In this document: piece by piece, positions 7,098-12,506 of the stretch
How the letters are laid out: each line of letters starts with the position of its first letter
How positions within the stretch are numbered: the stretch's first letter is position 1
DNA from: Candidatus Glassiibacteriota bacterium
GTDB taxonomy: Bacteria > Gemmatimonadota > Glassbacteria > GWA2-58-10
DNA: 12,506 nucleotides
Direction of reading: 5' to 3'
NCBI GenBank assembly: GCA_016934095.1
Contig: JAFGTO010000038.1
Location: 1 to 12,506 of the forward strand
Notes under the pieces: generated by a model
Told to the model about the DNA's origin: nothing
Seen by the model: only the letters and a program-made list of their open reading frames with translations
The model's database searches: none
Translations under genes and position numbers: made by a program

Positions 7098-8513
7098 ATG
7101 ATTATACGAAGGCTCAAGGCCCTCGCCGCTGTTGCCCTGTGCTGCTGGCTGCCCGCAGGAATTTCATGCCAGGCGCCCGGCCGGCAGGAGAGTGCGGTCA
7201 AGAACCCGCCATCCCCGGAGGCGGCCCGGCCGCCATACGAGGAGTTCCTCGCCGGAGCGCGGGAGCTCAACCGCCGGATCCTCAACCTGGATACCCATGT
7301 CGATATCCCCTGGGACTTCGCCACCGAGGAGCTGGACCCCGGTGTCCGCCAGGAAAAGCTCCAGGTCGACCTGGTCAAGATGGCCGAGGGGGACCTGGAT
7401 GCAGTCTTTTTCATCGGCTGGGCCCGCCAGGGTCCCCTGACCGCGGAGGGCTACAGCCGGGCCCGGGACCAGGTGGCGCATTCTTTCGAGGCCATCCACC
7501 GGCTCTGCGAGCAGATGTATCCCGGCCGGATCGAGTTGGCTGTCTCGCCGGCGGAGGTGGAGCGTATCACCGGCGCAGGAAAACTCGCGGCCGTGATCGG
7601 CCTGGAGAACGGTTACCCTCTCGGCACGGACCTCTCGATGGTCGAGACCTACTACGGCCTGGGCGTGCGCTACATAACCCTCTGCCACGTAGGGCACAAC
7701 CAGATTTGCGACTCGGCCAACCCGCCGTTCGGAGAGCAACCGGATGATGCCGGGCTGGATGAGGCTGGAAAACAGCTATTGAGCTGGGTCTACGGGGTCG
7801 ATTTCTATTCCGATGCCTCGCCGGAGCCGCTGCACGGAGGCCTGAGCGGGTTCGGCAGGCAAGTGGTGGCGGAGATGAACCGCCTGGGGATCATGGTGGA
7901 TGTCTCGCACCTGGCCGCAGGGTCCGTGCTCGACGTAGTCGAAGCCTCAAGCGCCCCGGTCATCGCCTCCCACTCCTGCTGCCGGGCACTCTGCAACATT
8001 ACCCGCAACCTGGACGACAGGTGCCTGAGAGCGATCAAAGAAAGCGGCGGCTGCATCCAGGTAACCGCAGTGCCGGGCTTTGTCAAGCTGCCCGTGGAAC
8101 AGCTCGAGGCAGTCTCGGCGCTGCTCGACAGCCTGGGCGCGACAGAAATGGACTTCCCCTCGCTCTTCGCCATGTACAACGAAAACCGGCCCGCTTACGA
8201 CTCACTGGTGCAGCGCAGCAGCGAGGGGTTCAAAAGGATAGAGATGCAGTCCGTGCGGCCGGATGTCTCCGACCTGGTCGACCATCTCGACTACCTGGTG
8301 GAAGTTGTGGGGATCGACCACGTGGGTATCGGCTCCGATTTCGGCGGCGGGGGCGGGGTGCGCGGCTTCAACAGCGCCGCGGAAGCGGTCAATGTCACCG
8401 CCGAGCTGCTGCGCCGCGGGTATACGGAAGAGGATATCGCCAGGATCTGGGGTGGCAACCTGCTGCGGGTCTGGCGGGAGGTCGGGCAGGCTGCGGAAGT
8501 AAAAGACCTGTAG
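7098..8513 (+). CDS. Exported, possibly lipid-anchored M19-family zinc dipeptidase
   Basis: This 471-residue protein starts at ATG 7098, with GGAG (7087-7090) seven bases upstream. Residues 1-24 (RRLKALAAVALCCWLPAGISC) form a signal peptide ending at Cys24; the lipobox is non-classical, so plain Sec export is also possible. About 30 linker residues rich in Pro and Ala precede the catalytic domain. The M19 ligands are all present: His67 and Asp69 (DTHVDI), Glu170 (IGLENGY), His271 (DVSHL), His292 (IASHS), plus Arg303 and Asp414 (GIGSDF). Spacing is identical to that in the upstream paralogue, including both insertions and the SDFGG variant. The main differences are the leader and the segment after CDSANPP (about 211-245), which may shape the substrate pocket. 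With the leaderless copy next door, the pair could cleave related dipeptides on both sides of the inner membrane (inference). The 74-base gap before it contains an A/T-rich patch but no well-spaced promoter. Confidence 0.95.
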   Translation: MIIRRLKALAAVALCCWLPAGISCQAPGRQESAVKNPPSPEAARPPYEEFLAGARELNRRILNLDTHVDIPWDFATEELDPGVRQEKLQVDLVKMAEGDLDAVFFIGWARQGPLTAEGYSRARDQVAHSFEAIHRLCEQMYPGRIELAVSPAEVERITGAGKLAAVIGLENGYPLGTDLSMVETYYGLGVRYITLCHVGHNQICDSANPPFGEQPDDAGLDEAGKQLLSWVYGVDFYSDASPEPLHGGLSGFGRQVVAEMNRLGIMVDVSHLAAGSVLDVVEASSAPVIASHSCCRALCNITRNLDDRCLRAIKESGGCIQVTAVPGFVKLPVEQLEAVSALLDSLGATEMDFPSLFAMYNENRPAYDSLVQRSSEGFKRIEMQSVRPDVSDLVDHLDYLVEVVGIDHVGIGSDFGGGGGVRGFNSAAEAVNVTAELLRRGYTEEDIARIWGGNLLRVWREVGQAAEVKDL

Positions 8514-8514
8514 C

Positions 8515-8599
8515 AAAGGAACAAAGGCACAGAGGCCCCGCCACCCTCCCCCGGGCGCGGCATGCCGCGCCCCTACGGTAGAAAATAATGTCGCAGCCG
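8515..8599 (-). repeat. Intergenic repeat module, copy C (inverted relative to copy A)
   Basis: Read on the minus strand it gives TGCGACAT, an A/T-rich patch, TACCGTAGG, the same perfect 20-base palindrome (8553-8572), GGCGGGGCCTCTGTGCC and a TTTGTTCCTTTG tail. This is the order seen at 584-680. It begins two bases after the stop codon of the second dipeptidase. Its strong stem could slow or stop transcription leaving that gene. Confidence 0.8.
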
Positions 8600-8644
8600 T
8601 GTCCGGGCTTGAGTGGTCTCGCGGTCCCTGGCGAGGAATAAAAA

Positions 8645-8687
8645 CTCCCCTCTTAAAGAGGGGTGCCCGCTGAAAGCGGGCGGGGTG
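8645..8687. repeat. Double-hairpin repeat element
   Basis: There are two adjacent stem-loops: CCCCTC-TTAAA-GAGGGG (8647-8663) and GCCCGC-TGAAA-GCGGGC (8665-8681). They are followed by GGGGTGTG. Both stems are perfect six-pair stems with five-base loops separated by one T. The layout resembles short palindromic intergenic repeats common in environmental bacteria. Its minus-strand translation (HPARFQRAPLFKRGVF) is of a kind often mis-annotated as protein. Confidence 0.75.
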
Positions 8688-8730
8688 TGTAAATGGGTTG
8701 TCTCTAAGCCGGCCCGTAAAATCTAAACAA

Positions 8731-8766
8731 GGCACAAAGGATCAGGGGCAGAGGCACATAAGCCCC
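8731..8766 (-). repeat. Fragment of the repeat tail module, copy D
   Basis: On the minus strand it reads GGGGCTTATGTGCCTCTG, then CCTTTGTGCC, matching the tail of copy A (GGGGCCTC ... TGTGCCTCTG ... CCTTTGTGCC) without the palindromic core. It lies about 40 bases before the start codon of the beta-helix gene at 8805. Confidence 0.6.
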
Positions 8767-8804
8767 ATATCCCGCAAACGGCCTATTTTACTCTGACGTG
8801 GCTT

Positions 8805-10985
8805 ATGAAAAAATTACCGTTTTTGATCGCGGCTTGCTTGTTGCTGCAGGCAGGCTTTTATCGCCCGGCCGGGGCAGTCTACGTACAGACCGGGCACAGG
8901 CCGCCCGCCCGGGGAGAGGTCGAGGTGGCCGGCCCGGGCAGCTATGCCGGGCCGGGGACCACTTACCTGCTCACCAGGGACCTCTCCGCGGCCGCCACGG
9001 CGGTCTTCCTAGGCAAGGATGTTACCCTCGACCTCAACGGCTACACCCTCACTTACGCGGCGGCCGGCTACGAACAAGTCCCCAACTGCGGTTTCGAGCG
9101 CGGGCTCGAGGGCTGGGACACCTCCCGGGCGCCCGGGGCTAAAGTGGTGGAGACTGCCAGGGTGCATGTCTTCATCGGCGAGAATATCCTGAGCCTTCCC
9201 GCCGGCCAGGAGATAGTCTCCGGCTATATCACCCTGCCGGTGGCCGGCCGGTCTTACTACGCGATCTGCGGCGTGGCCAAGAGCGAGATGCAGGCCAGTG
9301 TCTACGTGGAGGATGAGAACGGAGATCAGGTGCGCTGCGAATACGGCCACGGCGACAGCCTGCGGGTAAGCTGCCCGGTCCAGCGGAAGTCCCCGCGCCT
9401 GGGCGGCGGTTTCGTGTTCGCCCACCTGCACGGTCTGCCGGCCGGCAGGTACCGTGTCCGGGTCAGGGCAGAGACCGACTGCCTGCTCGACGAGATCGAC
9501 ATCCGGCCGGCCCTGGATGCGGGCGTGGCAATCGTGGAGGATGTCCTTCCCCTGGCGCATAACGACGACCAGTACAGTGGCCTTCACTGCGCCTTTTTCG
9601 ACTATGCCAGTCCCGACTCGGCCGGGGTGCCGGCGCCCCAGGTACCGCGGGTCTCCGGCCCGGGGACAGTAACTATCAGGAACGGGGTGATCGCCGGCGG
9701 AGCGGTGGGCGTTTTGTCCTGGGGAGTCCAGTCCACTGCGCGGCAGGTAAAGGTGGTGCTGGAAAATGTCAGGATCACGGCTTCCGGGATCAACACCAAC
9801 GCGGTGGATGCGCCCAGGGCCGTGATCAGGGACTGCCGCTTCGAGATCGACACCCCGTTCATCATCAACCGCCATGTCAGCATACACGCGGTCTCGCTGT
9901 GGGGCCCGGGGGCCTCTGAGGTCTCGCTATGCGAATTTTTCGGCGGCCAGGGCTGCCTGACCGTGGGCGGGGAGAACACCAAGGTGCACCACAACCTGTT
10001 TGTCAACCGGCAGATGGTTACCAACCACTACTGTGTCATGGTCAGGTACGGGGCGGACGGCAGCAAGATTTTCAGCAACCAGTTCAAGCCCGAGATCGGC
10101 TCGGGAGTGGAAATTTTCCGCGCCGGGAACATCGCGGTCTTCGGCAACACGTTCCAGATCGAGGCCTCGCCGCCCACCTGCGAATACGGGCACGAGGAAT
10201 ACAGCACCGCCGCGGTCAGGGTGGCCGACTACGGGGCCGAAGCCGGCTCATCCCGCGGCTGCGACGGCAACCGCATCTACGACAACACGTTCCACATTGT
10301 CGGCCGGGACTTCCCGGACCACCCGGACTACATCCCGATGGCCTGGGCGTTCTTCCACAGCGCTTCCGGTGGCGAGACCTATGTCTACGGCAACCAGATC
10401 ACGGTGGAGCAGCGCGACCCCGGCTCCAAAGCCGAGGCCGCCGCTTTTTACCTCGGCGGCACCAACCAGGGCGGCAGGTGGTACGACAACCGTATCGTGT
10501 CCAATGTCCCCGCTTTCTGGATAGCCACCATGTATGGCAACGCCGCGAACGCCGAAATCTATCACAACGCCATTGTCAGGGCGGACCACGCCCCGGCAGA
10601 CTACGAGCCGGTGAGGATCGGCTGGAAAGACTTCACCGCCCGGGACATCGTGTTCCGCTCCAACGAGACAGTCGGCTCCCCGTTCGGGATCGACCTGACC
10701 GGCGGCGGCCACAGCTTTGCGGTGTACTGGAACCTGACAGTACAAGTGCAGGACCGCAAAGGCCGCGCGCTACCCGGTACCGAGGTGCAGATCAGCGACC
10801 GGCAGGGACGGGAGGTCTTCCGCGGCGTTACCGGCCCCGCCGGCAGCCTGGAAGCGGAGCTCCCCGAATACCGGGTCGACCGCGGCGCCAAAACGGTGCT
10901 CAGCCCTTACCGGGTCTCCGCAGGCGGGAAAACCCGCAAGGTGGACCTGGACAAAAACCTCGCAATCACCGTGGAAACCAGGTAA
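8805..10985 (+). CDS. Large exported beta-helix protein with an inserted jelly-roll-like module and a C-terminal Ig-like domain
   Basis: This 726-residue protein starts at ATG 8805, the only start giving a complete signal peptide (MKKLPFLIAACLLLQAGF, likely cleavage after PAGA at 24); no Shine-Dalgarno site is visible. The opening of a beta-helix is seen at about 50-85 (TTYLLTRDLS, DVTLDLNGYTLTYA). It is interrupted by a segment at about 90-235 that starts NCGFERGLEGW, like CBM4/9-type jelly rolls, and continues with strand-rich YRVRVRAETDCLLDEIDI. The helix resumes at about 285 (GPGTVTIRNGVIAGGAVGV) and runs to about 635 with many N-ladder rungs (VHHNLF, IFSNQF, VFGNTF, IYDNTF, VYGNQI). The last 90 residues (LTVQVQDRKGRALPG onward) look like an Ig-like or carboxypeptidase-regulatory-like beta-sandwich. 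The protein probably binds or processes an extracellular polysaccharide; catalytic residues cannot be assigned. It is not closely similar to the beta-helix protein at 901-2682. Fifty bases separate it from the glycosyltransferase. Confidence 0.9.
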   Translation: MKKLPFLIAACLLLQAGFYRPAGAVYVQTGHRPPARGEVEVAGPGSYAGPGTTYLLTRDLSAAATAVFLGKDVTLDLNGYTLTYAAAGYEQVPNCGFERGLEGWDTSRAPGAKVVETARVHVFIGENILSLPAGQEIVSGYITLPVAGRSYYAICGVAKSEMQASVYVEDENGDQVRCEYGHGDSLRVSCPVQRKSPRLGGGFVFAHLHGLPAGRYRVRVRAETDCLLDEIDIRPALDAGVAIVEDVLPLAHNDDQYSGLHCAFFDYASPDSAGVPAPQVPRVSGPGTVTIRNGVIAGGAVGVLSWGVQSTARQVKVVLENVRITASGINTNAVDAPRAVIRDCRFEIDTPFIINRHVSIHAVSLWGPGASEVSLCEFFGGQGCLTVGGENTKVHHNLFVNRQMVTNHYCVMVRYGADGSKIFSNQFKPEIGSGVEIFRAGNIAVFGNTFQIEASPPTCEYGHEEYSTAAVRVADYGAEAGSSRGCDGNRIYDNTFHIVGRDFPDHPDYIPMAWAFFHSASGGETYVYGNQITVEQRDPGSKAEAAAFYLGGTNQGGRWYDNRIVSNVPAFWIATMYGNAANAEIYHNAIVRADHAPADYEPVRIGWKDFTARDIVFRSNETVGSPFGIDLTGGGHSFAVYWNLTVQVQDRKGRALPGTEVQISDRQGREVFRGVTGPAGSLEAELPEYRVDRGAKTVLSPYRVSAGGKTRKVDLDKNLAITVETR

Positions 10986-11035
10986 TTTTCGGCCACGGCA
11001 GCTCATTCCCGGCAACCAGACATGCAACCGAAGCC

Positions 11036-11962
11036 ATGACCGATCCCCCGCTGGTAAGCGTAATCATTCCGGTATACAACCAGGCCGAGTACCTGGCGGA
11101 TGCAGTGCACTCGGCCCTGGCGCAGAGCTACCCGAGCCTGGAGGTAATCATCATCGACGATGCCTCCACCGACGGGTCGGACAGGGTGATCGCCGGGTTT
11201 AGCGGCGACCCCAGGGTGGCCGCGCTGCGCAACGCCGAGAACCTGGACTGCGCCCGCACTTTCAACGTTGGTATCCGGGAGGCGAAAGGCACGTACTATG
11301 CAATCCTGGCGGCGGATGATTCATGGGAGCCGGGCTTCCTCGAGGCCCTGGTGGCCGCACTCGAGGAGAATCCCGGGGCCGCTTTCGCCTACTGCCGGGT
11401 CAACCTGATGGACCCCCGCGGCAGGAAAAAACCCCGCCGCAACGACCGGATTTTCTACGATAGGGATTTCTGCGGGGACCAGTTCGAGGAGATCGTGCGC
11501 TGGATCAACCCGATCCCGCACCATGCCACGGTGGTGCGCAAGAGCTGCGCAGAGGAAGCGGGCCTCTATGACCCGGAGCTGACCACCACCCACGACTGGG
11601 ACCTGTGGCTGCGCCTGGCCCGGAAGCACCCGGTGGCTTTTGTCAACCGTTACCTGGCCAACTACCGGGTACACCAGGCCAATGTCTCGATGCGCCGCAG
11701 CCGCGAGGGCGACAAGGAGCGTTTTATCTTCAGCCTGCTGGACAGGGTTTTCGCCAGGGAAGGCCTGCCCGGGTCGCTGGCCTCAGAGAAATGCCGGATT
11801 TACGCCCGGGCCTGCCTGGACGTGGCCGAGGCTTACCGGGTGGTGCGGGACTACCCAGCCATGCGCCGCCTGGCCGGCCGGGCCCTGGACTACAGCAGGG
11901 ACCCCCTGCTTTACCTTCCCTACCGCCGCCTGCTGGCAGCCCTGCTCAACCCGCTCAACTAA
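11036..11962 (+). CDS. Family 2 glycosyltransferase (GT-A fold)
   Basis: This 308-residue protein starts at ATG 11036. The open frame extends more than a kilobase upstream, but that part overlaps the beta-helix gene in another frame and lacks family features, so the ATG before TDPPLVSVIIPVYNQ is chosen; no clear Shine-Dalgarno site is seen. The N-terminal nucleotide-binding signature is VSVIIPVYNQAEYL (7-20), followed by LEVIIIDDASTDGS (35-48). The metal and sugar-nucleotide DD is at 94-95 (AADDSW). The acceptor-side HDWDLWLR at 186-193 stands where the catalytic base ED motif usually lies. The C-terminal 110 residues are helical and soluble, with no membrane segment. The enzyme probably transfers a sugar from a nucleotide donor during glycan or surface polysaccharide assembly in the cytoplasm. 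Donor and acceptor are unknown. It may be co-transcribed with the beta-helix gene. Confidence 0.93.
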   Translation: MTDPPLVSVIIPVYNQAEYLADAVHSALAQSYPSLEVIIIDDASTDGSDRVIAGFSGDPRVAALRNAENLDCARTFNVGIREAKGTYYAILAADDSWEPGFLEALVAALEENPGAAFAYCRVNLMDPRGRKKPRRNDRIFYDRDFCGDQFEEIVRWINPIPHHATVVRKSCAEEAGLYDPELTTTHDWDLWLRLARKHPVAFVNRYLANYRVHQANVSMRRSREGDKERFIFSLLDRVFAREGLPGSLASEKCRIYARACLDVAEAYRVVRDYPAMRRLAGRALDYSRDPLLYLPYRRLLAALLNPLN

Positions 11963-12097
11963 GCTCAATGTCCGGTGGCTTCCGCCCGCATTCCCTGGCT
12001 CCGGGTTTGCCAAAGAATACCGGGAACAAACTGTGGTTTATGCGGTCCGGCCCTGAGTCCGCCCGCAGCCGCATGAGGATATGGCCGGGTAGGTTCA

Positions 12098-12125
12098 GGA
12101 AAGGCAAACCGGGCGTTTGCTTTCC
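12098..12125. terminator. Hairpin between converging genes, possible bidirectional terminator
   Basis: GGAAAGGCAAAC, a five-base loop CGGGC, and GTTTGCTTTCC pair over eleven base pairs with one bulged G. It lies in the 177-base gap between the + strand glycosyltransferase stop and the minus-strand sulfatase stop, the right place for a shared terminator. There is no long T-tract on either side, so intrinsic termination is plausible but not certain. The rest of the gap shows no gene. Confidence 0.5.
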
Positions 12126-12139
12126 GTATCATGCTCATT

Positions 12140-12506
12140 CTATTTAATGTACCCCAATGCTTTAAGCTGCTTTTCCAATTCTTTTGACATCCTGCGGGCA
12201 CCGACCTTTGGAGTGATCTTTAAGGGTTCTAAAGCTTCAATTGTGCGCTTCAATTCATCGGCCATTCTTTCAACTATTTCCGGTTCGGCCCTGGACAAGT
12301 CTGCCAGCTCCAGGGGATCCTGCTCCAGGTCGTAAAGCTTTTTCACTCCATCCTGTTCTACCATCAGCTCGAACGGGTAACGGATCAGACTGCGCCTCAC
12401 TTCCATCCTAGCTTCAGAGTTGAGATAGTACCCCTCGATGATTTTAGCTCCCTGTTCCGACAACCTGTCAGGCTCGACTAAAGATACGGCCTGGATGTCA
12501 TCCGGC
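12140..12506 (-). CDS. C-terminal part of a sulfatase (alkaline phosphatase superfamily), 5' end outside window
   Basis: The frame is open from the right edge to TAG at 12140-12142. A TTG at 12463 is internal, because coding continues upstream (PDDIQAVSLVEPDR). About 121 residues are visible. RRSLIRYPFELMVEQDG and KKLYDLEQDPLELADLS form the C-terminal strand and the 'LYDL..DP.E..NL' signature typical of type I sulfatases, followed by a helical tail with ELKRTIEAL. The formylglycine motif (CxPSR) and metal ligands would lie upstream and cannot be checked. Sulfatases release sulfate from polysaccharides or other esters, which fits the beta-helix neighbours. Base composition is unlike the rest of the window: 24 G+C in the 60 bases at 12141-12200, against 41 of 60 at 11881-11940. 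That may point to later acquisition. Confidence 0.85.
   Translation of the reverse strand, partial: PDDIQAVSLVEPDRLSEQGAKIIEGYYLNSEARMEVRRSLIRYPFELMVEQDGVKKLYDLEQDPLELADLSRAEPEIVERMADELKRTIEALEPLKITPKVGARRMSKELEKQLKALGYIK

Noticed and set aside
8202..8735. A minus-strand open frame covering the second gap and the end of the second dipeptidase
   Set aside because: Its product comes from palindromic repeats (HPARFQRAPLFKRGVF) plus the antisense of a conserved M19 C-terminus; there is no sign of selection as a protein.
9929..11035. Long upstream extension of the glycosyltransferase frame
   Set aside because: It overlaps the beta-helix gene in another frame and is Arg/Pro/Gln-rich without domain features. 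The conserved glycosyltransferase N-terminus begins right at ATG 11036.

Overview
The window is GC-rich (about two thirds G+C by eye over most of its length). It reads as bacterial DNA with strong coding bias, TTG as well as ATG starts, clear Shine-Dalgarno sites and Sec or lipoprotein-type signal peptides. Secreted right-handed beta-helix proteins, a sulfatase tail, an exported nitrilase-fold enzyme and palindrome-rich intergenic repeats are what one expects from a polymer-degrading environmental bacterium of the Planctomycetes, FCB or uncultured-candidate-phylum kind. No marker gene is present, so the phylum cannot be fixed. No rRNA, tRNA, CRISPR array, transposase or phage gene was seen.

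Layout on the + strand: (1) the C-terminal end of a beta-helix protein enters from the left edge (3-545). (2) A 355-base gap (546-900) is filled with short palindromic repeat modules. (3) A tight same-strand run follows, with gaps of 14, 25, 45 and 74 bases: a paralogous FnIII-like plus beta-helix protein (901-2682), an exported protein of unrecognised family that may have a glycosidase-like barrel (2697-4595), an exported carbon-nitrogen hydrolase (4621-5700), and two tandem M19-family dipeptidases (5746-7023 without a signal peptide, 7098-8513 with one). (4) A second repeat-filled gap (8514-8804) carries inverted copies of the same modules plus a double hairpin. (5) A large exported beta-helix protein with an inserted jelly-roll-like module (8805-10985) is followed by a family 2 glycosyltransferase (11036-11962). 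(6) A converging minus-strand sulfatase, present only as its C-terminus (12140-12506), has clearly lower GC. A hairpin that could terminate both converging genes lies between them.

Working interpretation (inference): region 3 looks like one transcription unit for handling an extracellular or periplasmic polymer that carries both sugar and amide or amino-acid substituents. The beta-helix protein would bind or cleave it, the 632-residue protein would act on sugars, the nitrilase homologue would cut an amide, and the two dipeptidases would finish peptides or amino-acid conjugates on either side of the membrane. The enzyme families of the nitrilase homologue, both M19 proteins, the glycosyltransferase and the sulfatase are clear from motifs. 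The shared substrate is a hypothesis.
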